From Halomonas ramblicola (GTDB taxonomy: Bacteria > Pseudomonadota > Gammaproteobacteria > Pseudomonadales > Halomonadaceae), in contig NZ_JAUFPL010000016.1 of NCBI RefSeq assembly GCF_030409215.1, positions 1 through 54,157 of the forward strand: DNA of 54,157 nt, read 5' to 3'. Positions 7,694 to 15,761 of the stretch are shown here, piece by piece. Made by a program: the position numbers and the translations under genes. Numbering within the stretch: position 1 is the stretch's first letter; every line of letters begins with the position of its first letter. The notes below the pieces were generated by a model. That model was not told where the DNA came from, searched no databases, and saw only the letters and a list, made by a program, of their open reading frames with translations.

Positions 7694-7955
7694 GGCAGTC
7701 ACCGGGAGGGATCGTCCTGGCGATGGTCGGTTGAGTGTGGGGGCCTTCGCTCTTGCGTTGTGGCGTATTCACCCGGTCTCTCGGCCATTACCACCGCCCG
7801 TTGCGGGGCCGAATGGCCTTCGCGGGGCTTGCTCGGATCATTCGGATCGAGGAAGTCGGCTAGCGATTGGAAGGTCATCCAGTCGATCGAACGTTGCTCG
7901 TCGGTGCCGGTGACTGCCTCGTCTACTACCCGCACGTTGGTGAAGCCATGGTGCT
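7694..7955. other. Intergenic stretch between cueR and copB, no confident gene
   Basis: A minus-strand frame from about 7970 to 7699 overlaps the 3' end of copB and contains [13 protein letters not shown], which has a protein-like look. It has no good start or binding site and no family I recognise. It may be a decayed small gene downstream of copB. No clear terminator was found for either flanking gene. Confidence 0.3.
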
Positions 7956-8726
7956 TCAGAACATCAGCCTGACGCCGGCGACGACGCCGGTGTCTTCTGT
8001 GGCATCGCCGCTGGCTCGCGCAAGATCGGCGGTATCGCCGTACGGCTTTTCCCAGTAGGCCCCGACATAGGGAGCGATGCGACGGGTCACCTCGTAGCCC
8101 AGGCGCATGCCGATTCGCACCGAATTGAGCCCCTCGCCGACGCCGAATTCCTCGACCTCGCTGCCGGCCACGGTGATCTCGGTGCGCGGCTGTAGGTAGA
8201 GACGCTGGGTGATACGCAGGTCATACTCGCCCTCGAGGCTCGCCGAGATATCGCCTTCGTCGCTGACCTGGAGCGCCACGTCGGTCTCGATCCCGTAGGG
8301 CATCACTCCCTGCAGGCCAATCACCCCATAGGTGCGCTCGGCATGGTCGTCGGAGAACACGCCGCCCTGGTAGCCCACACCGCCCTGCAGTTCCCAGAAG
8401 TCGGCGATGAGCCGGCTGTAGAGCAGCTCCAGCGATTCGAACTCGGCGTCCTCGCCATCGCCCTGAACGTTCTCGCCCTCCGACTTCAGGTAGATGCGGT
8501 TGATGTCGCCGCCATACCAGGCCTGGAAATCCCAGACCAGGGCGTCTTCACCCTCGTCAGGCACGGCATACTCGAGGCGATCGAACAGCGCCATGGCCAT
8601 GTTGTGCTCGGCCATGGGGGCAGGCCAGTCGTCCGGTGCGTCGTAGCCATCCTCCGCCTGGGCCACGGAAAGCGTTGCCATGGCCAGCAGGACACCGCTC
8701 GCGATCATCGAAATTCGGTTAGACAT
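7956..8726 (-). CDS. copB: Copper resistance protein B, outer membrane beta-barrel
   Basis: The 256-residue protein starts with a Sec signal peptide (cleavage after SVAQA, about residue 24). A barrel region of alternating strands follows, with [19 protein letters not shown] near residue 67, [19 protein letters not shown], and a terminal RLMF ending in phenylalanine as outer-membrane proteins do. This is the CopB (PcoB) family, which works with the multicopper oxidase CopA in periplasmic copper tolerance. It lacks the long Met-rich N-terminal extension some CopB proteins carry; here the Met repeats are in CopA. It begins 9 bp after the copA stop codon on the same strand, so it is the last gene of the copper operon. 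Confidence 0.92.
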   Translation of the reverse strand: MSNRISMIASGVLLAMATLSVAQAEDGYDAPDDWPAPMAEHNMAMALFDRLEYAVPDEGEDALVWDFQAWYGGDINRIYLKSEGENVQGDGEDAEFESLELLYSRLIADFWELQGGVGYQGGVFSDDHAERTYGVIGLQGVMPYGIETDVALQVSDEGDISASLEGEYDLRITQRLYLQPRTEITVAGSEVEEFGVGEGLNSVRIGMRLGYEVTRRIAPYVGAYWEKPYGDTADLARASGDATEDTGVVAGVRLMF

Positions 8727-8735
8727 GCCTTCTCC

Positions 8736-10565
8736 TTAGGAAACCTTGACGACTCGGAACATGCCGGCATCCATGTGGTAGAGCAGGTGGCAGTGGAAGG
8801 CCCAGCTGCCTGCGGCGTCGGCGGTGATCAATGCCGAGACGCGCTCGCCGGGCTTGACGTTCAGGGTGTGCTTGCGGGGGATCAGCTCGCCCTGGCCGTT
8901 CTCCAGCTCCATCCACATGCCGTGCAGGTGGATGGGGTGCTCCATCATCGTCTCGTTGACCAGGATCAGGCGCAGCCGCTCGTCCTTCTCGAAGTGGATG
9001 GGGCCGGTCACCTCGCTGAACTTCTTGCCGTCGAAGGACCACATGTAACGCTCCATGTTGCCGGTCAGGCGCAGCTCCAGCTCGCGGCCGGGCTCACGAC
9101 GGTCCGGCCAGGGGGTAAAGGCCTTGAGATCACGGTAGACCAGCATCCGACGCGCGTCGGGATCGATGCCGATGCCGGCCTGGTCGTAGCGGGAGCCCGG
9201 CTGAGCCGTCCCCGCCGCCAGCATGCCGGTGGCATTCATTCTGCGCTGCTCATCCGACATGTCCTGCATGTTGGAATGGTCCATCCCGGCCATGCCGGAA
9301 TGATCCATGCCCTGCATGTTGGAGTGATCCATCCCGGCCATGCCGGAGTGATCCATGCCCGGCATGTTGGAGTGATCCACCCCGGCCATGCCGGAGTGAT
9401 CCATCCCTCCCATGCTATGGGCCCCCATGGCCTCCATGCCGCGGTCGGTGATCCGGCGACGCTCGGGGATTGCTGCGACCATGCCTTCGCGCGGCGCCAG
9501 GGTGGCGAGTGCATAGCCGCTGCGATCCATGGATTCGGCGAAGAGGGTATAGGCAGTGTCGTCCTCGGGCGTGACCAGGACGTCATAGGTCTCGGCCACT
9601 GCGATGCGGAACTCGTCGACGGGGATCGGTTGCACCGGCTGGCCGTCAGCCGCCACCACTGTCATCTTCAACCCGGGAATGCGCACGTCGAAGTAGGACA
9701 TCGCCGAGCCGTTGATCACCCGCAGGCGCACCCGCTCGCCGGCCTTGAACAGCGCCGTCCAGTTCTCCCCGGGCGAGTGGCCGTTGATCAGGTAGGTATA
9801 GGTGCTACCGGTGACGTCGGCGATGTCGCGTGAACTCATGCGCATCTTCGCCCACATGCCGCGCATCTCGGCCGTTGCCGCGAAGCCCTTGTCGCGCACG
9901 TCGGCGAAGAAGTCGGCGACGGTGCGCTCCTGGAAGTTGTAGTAGCCCTCGGCGGTCTTGAGGTTGCGAAAGACCGCCATGGGGTCTTCGAAGGTCCAGT
10001 CGGTGAGCAGCAGCACGTGCTCGCGGTCGTAGCGGAAGGGCTCGCGCTCGGCGGCATCGATGATCAGCGGCCCGGCATGGCCGAGCTGCTCCTGCAAGCC
10101 GGAGTGGCTGTGGTACCAGTAGGTGCCGTTCTGACGCACCGGGAAGCGATAGGTGAAGCTCTCACCGGGCGCGATGCCGGGGAAGCTGACCCCGGGTACC
10201 CCGTCCATTCCTGGCGGAAGGATTAAGCCATGCCAGTGAATGGAGGTCGGCTCGTCGAGCAGGTTGGTGACCCGCAGGACGGCATCCTGGCCCTCCTTGA
10301 GGCGGATCATCGGGCCCGGGCTGGTGCCGTTGATACTGATCGGATGGGCTTCCTTGCCATCTATCGGGATTGACTCACGACGAATGGCCAGCGCCACCTC
10401 GGGACCTTCCTCGACACCCTTGGCATACGCATTGGTCTGCCCCCAGGGATTGGCCCAGCTTGGACGCAAGCCAAGTGCTGCCGCTGACCCCAGCCCGAGT
10501 GCCGCACCGCCTTTCAGGATCTGACGGCGTGACAGCGGATGCGTGATGACTCTGGATCTTGCCAT
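8736..10565 (-). CDS. copA: Copper resistance multicopper oxidase CopA (PcoA-type), periplasmic
   Basis: The 609-residue protein begins with a Tat signal (SRRQILKG from residue 12) and has three cupredoxin domains. Copper-site motifs are HWHG at 110-113, WYHSHSG near 149, HPIHLHG near 543, and HCHLLYHMDAGM from 591, giving the full type 1, 2 and 3 copper ligand set. A Met/His-rich insert of MDHSGM/MDHSNM repeats lies at about residues 385-435 and probably binds extra Cu(I). The enzyme oxidises Cu(I) to the less toxic Cu(II) in the periplasm. This is the Pseudomonas CopA/PcoA oxidase, not the P-type ATPase of the same name. It follows the sensor kinase gene by 72 bp, and that gap holds its own CTGAA-N6-CTGAA repeat. 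Confidence 0.95.
   Translation of the reverse strand: MARSRVITHPLSRRQILKGGAALGLGSAAALGLRPSWANPWGQTNAYAKGVEEGPEVALAIRRESIPIDGKEAHPISINGTSPGPMIRLKEGQDAVLRVTNLLDEPTSIHWHGLILPPGMDGVPGVSFPGIAPGESFTYRFPVRQNGTYWYHSHSGLQEQLGHAGPLIIDAAEREPFRYDREHVLLLTDWTFEDPMAVFRNLKTAEGYYNFQERTVADFFADVRDKGFAATAEMRGMWAKMRMSSRDIADVTGSTYTYLINGHSPGENWTALFKAGERVRLRVINGSAMSYFDVRIPGLKMTVVAADGQPVQPIPVDEFRIAVAETYDVLVTPEDDTAYTLFAESMDRSGYALATLAPREGMVAAIPERRRITDRGMEAMGAHSMGGMDHSGMAGVDHSNMPGMDHSGMAGMDHSNMQGMDHSGMAGMDHSNMQDMSDEQRRMNATGMLAAGTAQPGSRYDQAGIGIDPDARRMLVYRDLKAFTPWPDRREPGRELELRLTGNMERYMWSFDGKKFSEVTGPIHFEKDERLRLILVNETMMEHPIHLHGMWMELENGQGELIPRKHTLNVKPGERVSALITADAAGSWAFHCHLLYHMDAGMFRVVKVS
9261..9410 (-). repeat. Tandem 24-bp repeats encoding the Met-rich insert of CopA
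   Basis: About six to seven imperfect 24-bp units encode alternating GMDHSGMA and GMDHSNMQ octapeptides. Pairs of units form a 48-bp higher-order repeat, so unit number may vary by slippage between strains. Confidence 0.85.
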
Positions 10566-10612
10566 GTGTGACTCCCGCCCATGTCTGGTGAAGCCTATGT
10601 TGACGGGAGAAG

Positions 10613-10628
10613 CTGAATCACGGCTGAA
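10613..10628 (-). promoter_or_regulatory. Direct repeat CTGAA-N6-CTGAA upstream of copA, likely response-regulator site
   Basis: Half-sites at 10613-10617 and 10624-10628 are 11 bp apart, one helical turn, as OmpR-family regulators prefer. On the coding strand it reads TTCAG-N6-TTCAG. The same arrangement precedes the cupredoxin gene at 13177-13192. Confidence 0.6.
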
Positions 10629-10637
10629 AAAGTGCGA

Positions 10638-11972
10638 TTACCTCAAACATTCTTTGATGGGAATCGTCAGCTCGACCCCCAAGCCACCGAGAGGACTGAT
10701 GTCGAACCTCACTTGTCCGGAATACCGAGGTATGAGTTGCGCCAGGATGGAGAGCCCCAGTCCGTATCCGGGGTGGCGCTCATCGAGACGCATGCCTCGT
10801 TGGCCAAGGCTAGGCAGGTCTTCCTCTGCGACACCTGGCCCATCATCCTCGACGGTAATCCTGAGCACTTCATCCACCTCAATCCGGCAGATCACCTCGC
10901 TGGCCGCCCATTTGCCGGCGTTATCCAGCACGATGCCCAGCATCTCGGCGAGGTCCTGCGACTCGACTGGGATACGCAGGTCCTGCCGGTCCGGAAGGCT
11001 CAGGTGGAAACGCTTGTCGGGATGGAGTACGCGGAACATCTCGACCAACCGAGAGCCGTCGCGGTGCAGCTCTGACATGCGCCCGGCGTGAGGACCGGCG
11101 ATTCTCGAACGTCGCAGCTCGGCATCCAACAGGGCATGAACCTCTTCCAGACGCTCCACCAGCCGGCGGCGGCGCGCATCATCGATGGGGCGCGAGCCAC
11201 GCAGGACCTGGGTTACCGCCGCCAAGGGAGTCTTGAGGGCATGTGACAGGTTTGCTACCGAGTCGCGGGAACGTTTCAGGCGGCCATCGATCTCGTCCAT
11301 GAAATGGTTGAGCTGGGTGACCAGGCCATCCAGTTCCGAGGGTGCCTCCAGGGAGAAGCGCTCACGTACTCCAGACTGCAACTCGCTCAACTGGTTGCGC
11401 AGATCCTGGAGGGGGACGAGGCCACGCTTGACCGCCAGCAGGTTCAGGGTCACCAGCAACAGGAGCACACCTCCGGCGATGCTGGCCACCCACCAGTGCA
11501 GGGTGGCCAGGCCCTCCTCGACCCGGGAGAAATCCTCGCCTACCAGCAGTACGCCGGCTTCCCCGTCCAGGAAGAAGTGGCGCCGGAAGACGAGAAGATG
11601 CAGGCCATCCTCGTTGACCTCGATGAGAGCATCGTCGGTCTCATCGAGCAGGGGTGCCAGGACATCGCGCCAGCGATTGTCCGAGGCGCTGGTGTCGTCA
11701 CCCAGGCGAAGGACATAAAGATGGTGAAAGATCTGGTAGCCCCGACTCACCGAGTCCAGGGTGGGGGGCGTGGTGACGGGATCCTGCTGCAGCTGTTCTA
11801 ACGCATGGTCTGCCTCGCGCTCGAGGCGTTCCCCGAGGAAGTCCCGGGCCAGGTCCTGCAGCAGGATGCCGTGCAGCAGCCAGGTGGTGCCTGTCACCAG
11901 CAAGGCCGTGCACGACAGCCAGGCGAGGAGGCGAACGCGCAGGCTTCGGCTATCGACGCGAAACAAAGACAT
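10638..11972 (-). CDS. Sensor histidine kinase of the copper operon (PhoQ/CopS-like)
   Basis: The 444-residue kinase has a membrane segment near residues 13-35, a periplasmic sensor region to about 158, a second membrane segment near 162-183, a HAMP-like linker, a DHp domain with the phospho-acceptor His244 in NLSHALKTPL, and an ATPase domain with N box VLDNAGKWA, DDGPGV and GYGLGLSI. The periplasmic part has HH pairs and few Met, so copper sensing is inferred from context only. The ATG at 11972 follows GGCAAGGAT and overlaps the end of the response-regulator gene by 23 bp, indicating translational coupling. A longer frame to 12065 lies wholly within that gene and is rejected. Confidence 0.85.
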   Translation of the reverse strand: MSLFRVDSRSLRVRLLAWLSCTALLVTGTTWLLHGILLQDLARDFLGERLEREADHALEQLQQDPVTTPPTLDSVSRGYQIFHHLYVLRLGDDTSASDNRWRDVLAPLLDETDDALIEVNEDGLHLLVFRRHFFLDGEAGVLLVGEDFSRVEEGLATLHWWVASIAGGVLLLLVTLNLLAVKRGLVPLQDLRNQLSELQSGVRERFSLEAPSELDGLVTQLNHFMDEIDGRLKRSRDSVANLSHALKTPLAAVTQVLRGSRPIDDARRRRLVERLEEVHALLDAELRRSRIAGPHAGRMSELHRDGSRLVEMFRVLHPDKRFHLSLPDRQDLRIPVESQDLAEMLGIVLDNAGKWAASEVICRIEVDEVLRITVEDDGPGVAEEDLPSLGQRGMRLDERHPGYGLGLSILAQLIPRYSGQVRFDISPLGGLGVELTIPIKECLR

Positions 11973-12618
11973 ATCCTTGCCCACGCCGCGTCTGAATGAT
12001 CGACTTGCCGAGATAGCGTCGCAGGCGGCCGATGTAGACTTCCACCAGATTGGGGGCCGCGGCATCCTGATCGAGGGCGTAGAGCTGGTCGAGTAGATGC
12101 TCCTTGGAGAGGACCCGGTCGGGGTGGTGCATGAGGTAACGCAGCAGTCGGAATTCGGTACCCGTCAACGAATGCCGGGGACCGCCCCCGATGCTGACAC
12201 ACTGATTGGCCTCATCCAGGGATACACCATTCAGCGACAGCTCCTGCGATACGTTGCCCGTGCGACGGCGCAACAGCGCCTTGATGCGAGCGAGCAACTC
12301 GGCTTCATGAAATGGCTTGGTGAGGTAGTCATCGGCACCGCCCTCCAGGCCGATGACCTTGTCCTCCCAGGTGTCCCGGGCGGTGAGGATCATCACCGGG
12401 AGGCTGCGTCCTTCCTTGCGCCACCTGGAGAGCGACTCCAGACCGCAGCCATCCGGCAAGCCGAGGTCGAGAATCGCCAGGACATAGTCCTCGGTCGCCA
12501 TGAGTGACCCGGCCTCCTGCAACGAAGTGGCCAGGTCGACGCGGTAACCGTTGTCCTCCAGGCACTCGATCAGGCTCTCCGCGAGCAGGTCATCATCCTC
12601 GAGCAGCAGCAGTTTCAT
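11950..12618 (-). CDS. OmpR-family response regulator of the copper operon (CopR-like)
   Basis: The 222-residue protein has a receiver domain with the acidic pair in LLEDDD, phospho-acceptor Asp51 in LAILDLGLPDG, the switch Thr in LTARD and Lys in YLTKPF. A C-terminal winged helix follows, with LTGTEFRLLRYLMHHP and VEVYIGRLRRYLG. It resembles QseB/PhoP-type regulators. Its location between a cupredoxin gene and kinase-copA-copB, all on one strand, argues for control of the copper operon, probably through the CTGAA-N6-CTGAA sites at 13177 and 10613. It begins 9 bp after the cupredoxin stop codon. Confidence 0.87.
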   Translation of the reverse strand: MKLLLLEDDDLLAESLIECLEDNGYRVDLATSLQEAGSLMATEDYVLAILDLGLPDGCGLESLSRWRKEGRSLPVMILTARDTWEDKVIGLEGGADDYLTKPFHEAELLARIKALLRRRTGNVSQELSLNGVSLDEANQCVSIGGGPRHSLTGTEFRLLRYLMHHPDRVLSKEHLLDQLYALDQDAAAPNLVEVYIGRLRRYLGKSIIQTRRGQGYVFVSRR

Positions 12619-12627
12619 GCGTCCGGG

Positions 12628-13128
12628 TCACCCCTGGAAGTCAATGTCACCGTACATGCCGGCCTCATAGTGTCCCGGGATGTTGCAGGCGTATTCCAGG
12701 TCGTCGACGTTCTCGGGAGCGGTCCACACGAGTTCTGCAGTCTCCCCCGGTGCGATGGTGACCGCCGGCATGCTGCTGCCATGCTCCCCCTCAGCCATGT
12801 CATGGCCAGCGTGGCTGCCATGCCCACCATCGCCATGGCTGCCCCCCATCTCCAGCATCATCTTGCGGTGCTCTTCCTGGGCGGCGGCATCCCCGATGAC
12901 GAACTCGTGCTCAAGGTTGCCGGTGTTGACGATCTCGAACCGGATGGTTTCACCGGGGACGATGTCGAGCCTTTCCGGGTCGAACCACATGTCACCCGCC
13001 TCGAAGCGGATGGTGCGATCGATGTCGGCCTCGCTCTCGGAACCGTGGGAACCCCCGTGCTCACCGGCGGCGAATGTCGTCGTCGTGGTCAGGCCCAGGG
13101 CCAAGGCCAGCAGTGTCTTGCGCATCAT
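12628..13128 (-). CDS. Periplasmic cupredoxin (plastocyanin-like copper protein)
   Basis: The 166-residue protein has a signal peptide cleaved near residue 21 (TTFAA) and one cupredoxin fold. Type 1 copper ligands are His74 in LEHEFVIG, and Cys148, His153 and Met158 in YACNIPGHYEAGMYG. An insert of residues 86-120 rich in His, Met and Gly (KMMLEMGGSHGDGGHGSHAG) sits between the first ligand and the C-terminal loop and could bind additional copper. It is the first gene of the operon running through the two-component system to copA-copB, so it may shuttle or buffer copper in the periplasm. The start follows AAGAGGTGAC; two adjacent ATG codons are possible. Confidence 0.88.
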   Translation of the reverse strand: MMRKTLLALALGLTTTTTFAAGEHGGSHGSESEADIDRTIRFEAGDMWFDPERLDIVPGETIRFEIVNTGNLEHEFVIGDAAAQEEHRKMMLEMGGSHGDGGHGSHAGHDMAEGEHGSSMPAVTIAPGETAELVWTAPENVDDLEYACNIPGHYEAGMYGDIDFQG

Positions 13129-13160
13129 GTCACCTCTTGAGTGGTGTCTGGGGAGACTCG

Positions 13161-13192
13161 TTTATAACCGAAGAACCTGAAACGACACTGAA
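13161..13192 (-). promoter_or_regulatory. Promoter of the cupredoxin-copA-copB operon with CTGAA-N6-CTGAA repeat
   Basis: Half-sites CTGAA at 13177-13181 and 13188-13192 show the same 11-bp spacing as the copA site. On the coding strand they are followed by GGTTATAAA (about 13161-13169), a plausible -10 region. The repeat occupies the -35 area, as expected for activation by a phosphorylated OmpR-type regulator. Confidence 0.6.
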
Positions 13193-13252
13193 CGCGTTCC
13201 ACAGTGATGTCATGGGTCTGCAGGCCGGGACGGTCGCGTCGGCGTGAGTGGC

Positions 13253-13284
13253 TTGACCTGGGTGCTACCCATGGGTTGTAGGAT
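13253..13284 (+). promoter_or_regulatory. MerR-type promoter candidate with 20-bp spacer
   Basis: TTGACC (13253-13258) and TAGGAT (13279-13284) are separated by 20 bp containing the dyad TGGGT-GCT-ACCCA. Long spacers with internal dyads mark MerR-family targets. It faces the small membrane protein and DUF411 genes, about 285 bp away. A separate inverted repeat TGTAGGAT/ATCCTACA (13277-13284 and 13305-13312) overlaps the -10. The remaining part of 13129-13569 holds nothing else I can identify. Confidence 0.4.
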
Positions 13285-13569
13285 GGTACCGTTGTTGTGC
13301 GCCTATCCTACACCGTCCGCGACATGGGAAGATCGTCGACAGACCTGCCCTGGGTCAAGGTCGGATGTCGTTGGGCGGGATAGGGTGATGCCACACCGGG
13401 GGAAGGCACTGCATGATCAGATCCGCGAACAGGGCACTGTGCCACCGTCGAGCATGTCCCCTTGCCGCCACGTCGACCTCCCAGAGCCTGAGCGAATCCT
13501 CCCGCCCCATGCGGCCGAGGCTGTGCGCCTCGCGCCGCCTGCCAAGATTCGTTCGCCAGGAGTGATACG

Positions 13570-13716
13570 ATGATGAACGCCGATTGCTTCGCCCTGATGG
13601 GCTCCATGGGCTGGTTGGGCTGGCTGATGCCGCTGGCCTTCCTGCTGCTGCTGGGCCTGGGTATCGCCTCGCTCGCCAAGTACCTCTTCACTTCCCACAA
13701 GGGGGATCGCTCATGA
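13570..13716 (+). CDS. Small single-pass membrane protein, 48 residues
   Basis: The frame starts ATGATG at 13570, preceded by CAGGAG at 13558-13563, and ends in TGA at 13714-13716, which overlaps the ATG of the DUF411 gene (ATGA). The product begins MMNADCFALMGSMGWLGWLM and has one strong hydrophobic helix (PLAFLLLLGLGIASLAKYLF) with a short basic tail. Its four-base overlap with a copper-linked gene implies translational coupling and a shared role. I do not recognise the family. The Met- and Cys-containing N-terminus could touch copper, but that is speculation. Confidence 0.65.
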   Translation: MMNADCFALMGSMGWLGWLMPLAFLLLLGLGIASLAKYLFTSHKGDRS

Positions 13717-14153
13717 ACCGCCAAGCCACTTCCCTGCTGCTCTCCGGTGTCCTGCTGCTGGGTGCCGGTATCGCCCATGCCGACCTGCCGGATACGGCGA
13801 CCCTCTACAAGAACCCGCAGTGTGGCTGCTGCGACGAGTATGCCCGCCACCTGGAGGAACTGGGGGTCGAGGTGAGCATCGTCGACGATGTCGAGCTGGG
13901 CGAGGTCAAGCAGGCCGCCGGGGTGCCCTACGGCCTCGGTGCCTGCCACACCATCGAGCTGGGCGAGTACTGGATCGAGGGGCATGTGCCCATGGAAGCG
14001 CTGGAGGCCCTCTTCGAGTCGCGTCCGGAGGTCGACGGCATCGGCCTGGCCGGCATGCCCATCGGCACCCCCGGCATGCCCGGCCCCAAGCAGGAGGCGT
14101 GGGACGTCTACCGGTTCACGGAGCAGGAAGCCGCTCCCTTCATGACGCTCTAG
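13713..14153 (+). CDS. DUF411 family periplasmic metal-binding protein
   Basis: The 146-residue protein has a signal peptide (cleavage after IAHA, about residue 23) and the DUF411 core: TLYKNPQCGCCDEYARHLEE near residue 27 with three Cys, VPYGLGACHTIELGEYWIEGHVP in the middle, and a GIGLAGMPIGTPGMPGP segment near the end. DUF411 proteins are repeatedly found in copper and silver resistance loci and are thought to bind metal. An in-frame extension back to 13584 is in the wrong frame for the upstream small gene and is rejected. It is translationally coupled to that small membrane protein gene. Confidence 0.88.
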   Translation: MNRQATSLLLSGVLLLGAGIAHADLPDTATLYKNPQCGCCDEYARHLEELGVEVSIVDDVELGEVKQAAGVPYGLGACHTIELGEYWIEGHVPMEALEALFESRPEVDGIGLAGMPIGTPGMPGPKQEAWDVYRFTEQEAAPFMTL

Positions 14154-14176
14154 CCGCCTGCCGCCGATCGGCAGTG

Positions 14177-14197
14177 CCCCCGGCCTGGTGCCGGGGG
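14177..14197. terminator. Strong GC hairpin after the DUF411 gene
   Basis: A perfect 8-bp stem CCCCCGGC/GCCGGGGG with loop CTGGT begins 24 bases after the stop codon. There is no T-tract, so termination is likely but not certain. Confidence 0.5.
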
Positions 14198-14281
14198 GAG
14201 CGTGACGGAACGATGACAATCCGGTGACGGTGGCGGACGCGCTATCCTCCAGTCAGGGGCATTGCGAGAGGAGTGCGGGCG

Positions 14282-14935
14282 ATGAGCATGACGGCCATTC
14301 ACCAGACACCGGGCAGCGACGAGATGTCGTTGCGCGAGCGAGTGATGCGGGAGGCGCTGTACCTGGCGGAGATCCACGGCTGGCAGGGGGTGCGGCTCAG
14401 CGAGGTGGCGGCCCGGCTGGAGCTGCCCATGGGGGCGGTGCTGGCCGAGTTCCGCGACCTGGACGCGGTGGCCGATGCCTGGTTCCGGCACGGCTGGGAG
14501 GCGATGCTGGCGGAGAAGCCGGATGGCTTCGATCACTGGCCGCCGGAGCGGCGCCTGGCGCACTGCCTGGCGGCCTGGCTGGACGCCCTGGCCGGGCATC
14601 GTCGCGTCACCGTGGAGATGCTGCGCACCAAGGCGCACCCACCGCACCCGCACACCTGGGTGCCGATGCTCTTCGACCTGTCGCGTACCGTGCAGTGGTG
14701 GCGGGAGGCGGCCCGCCTGGAGGCGCGTTACGGGACGCGCCGTGCCCGGGCCGAGGAGATCGCCCTCACTGGGCTCTTCCTGGCGACCCTGTCGGTATGG
14801 GCCGGCGATGCCAGCGACGGCCAGGCGCGTACCCACCGCTTCCTGGAGCAGCGCCTGGCCTGCGGAGCGCGCTGCATGCGCTGGGTACCGGGCGGCGAGC
14901 GCTCGCGCCGGGACGCGGCCGCCCACCGGCTGTGA
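14282..14935 (+). CDS. TetR-family transcriptional regulator
   Basis: The 217-residue protein has an N-terminal helix-turn-helix region (REALYLAEIHGWQGVRLSEV followed by LELPMGAVLAEFRDLDAVAD), as in TetR regulators, and a larger helical C-terminal domain with several Trp (TVQWWREAARLE). The C-terminal domain is of the COQ9/TetR type. The ligand is unknown. The start at 14282 follows GAGGAG by eight bases; a GTG at 14273 overlaps that site and is less likely. It converges with the CopD-like gene with a gap of only 6 bp. Confidence 0.72.
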   Translation: MSMTAIHQTPGSDEMSLRERVMREALYLAEIHGWQGVRLSEVAARLELPMGAVLAEFRDLDAVADAWFRHGWEAMLAEKPDGFDHWPPERRLAHCLAAWLDALAGHRRVTVEMLRTKAHPPHPHTWVPMLFDLSRTVQWWREAARLEARYGTRRARAEEIALTGLFLATLSVWAGDASDGQARTHRFLEQRLACGARCMRWVPGGERSRRDAAAHRL

Positions 14936-14941
14936 GGCGGG

Positions 14942-15397
14942 TCACAGGAAGCGTCCGCCCGAGGCGATGGCCACGGTGACCAGGCCGAGGATGAGATTGA
15001 TGCCCACCAGGCGGCGGATCCGGGCCAGCTGACGGCCACCTTCGGGCCATTCCTCGGCGTTCACCGCGCGTTGCAGGCGGCGCCAGGGGGCGAACCACAG
15101 GTGCAGGTAGATCGCCATCATGGCCAGGCCGATCGCCAGCATCAGGTGGACGTGCCAGCCGGCGCCGGCCATGCCCCCGAACACCGCGAACAGCATCCAC
15201 AGGCCGGTACCCAGCAGCACCGCCACCGCGGCCCACACCCAGGGGAAGAAGCGCGCGAACACCCCGCGCCACAGGGCCAGGCGCTGCGGGGGTTCGAGCC
15301 GGGCGGCGGCCACCGGACGCAGCACCATCCAGGCGAAGAACATGCCGCCGACCCAGAGGGTGGCGGCGAGCACGTGCAGGGCGATGGCGAGTGGCAT
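14942..15397 (-). CDS. CopD-family membrane protein
   Basis: The 151-residue protein has four hydrophobic segments. It opens MPLAIALHVLAATLWVGGMF, where the His and WVGG pattern is the signature of the CopD/copper-resistance D superfamily, and later shows GWHVHLMLAIGLAMMAIYLHLW with further His. Relatives are small integral membrane proteins sometimes tied to copper uptake or cytochrome assembly; function here is not established. AGGAG precedes the ATG. It is separated from the copper operon by the TetR gene, so co-function with the copper block is possible but not shown. Confidence 0.75.
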   Translation of the reverse strand: MPLAIALHVLAATLWVGGMFFAWMVLRPVAAARLEPPQRLALWRGVFARFFPWVWAAVAVLLGTGLWMLFAVFGGMAGAGWHVHLMLAIGLAMMAIYLHLWFAPWRRLQRAVNAEEWPEGGRQLARIRRLVGINLILGLVTVAIASGGRFL

Positions 15398-15464
15398 GGC
15401 GATGGCTCCTGGCAGGAAGTGGGTGTGGGCGGGCGTCGCGGGACGGTGCCCCCGGGTCGTGGCG

Positions 15465-15761
15465 CTAGCGCAGCAGGCGGCGAACGCGGCGGAACAGCAG
15501 GGCGGTAGTGCCCAGGCGCCTGGCGTAGCGCAGCAGATGACGCGCGCGCCGGTTGCGCAGCAGCAACACGCCGCCCAGGGCGAGGGGAAGCCGGAAGCGC
15601 ATCAGGGCGCGCCAGCCGTCGTCGAGGGGGCGACTGGCCTCGTGCCAGCGGCTCGCCTCGACCAGGATGTCGACGCGCTGCTGCTCGATCTGCGCTTCCA
15701 GGTCGGCCTTGCGTTCGGCCCGATCGGGCGTTTCACGACATACCGGCGACCTAGTCGTCAT
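15465..15761 (-). CDS. yqjK: YqjK-like protein
   Basis: The 98-residue protein has a charged, coiled N-terminal half (ERKADLEAQIEQQRVDILVE) and one hydrophobic stretch (FRLPLALGGVLLL) followed by a very basic tail. This matches YqjK, the third member of the yqjDEK set. It overlaps the 3' end of yqjE by 11 bp. The function of YqjK is unknown; identity rests mainly on synteny and general architecture. Confidence 0.7.
   Translation of the reverse strand: MTTRSPVCRETPDRAERKADLEAQIEQQRVDILVEASRWHEASRPLDDGWRALMRFRLPLALGGVLLLRNRRARHLLRYARRLGTTALLFRRVRRLLR

Noticed and set aside
8343..9833. 496-codon plus-strand frame opposite copA/copB
   Set aside because: Its His-rich repeats mirror the Met-rich repeats of CopA in the other strand; CopA and CopB are clearly the real genes.
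13305..13312. TGTAGGAT/ATCCTACA inverted repeat as an intrinsic terminator
   Set aside because: The loop is 20 nt and no T-run follows; it overlaps a promoter candidate, so a terminator role is not supported.
13308..14219. 303-codon minus-strand frame across the DUF411 region
   Set aside because: The plus strand has signal peptide, DUF411 motifs and a coupled start; the antisense frame has none.
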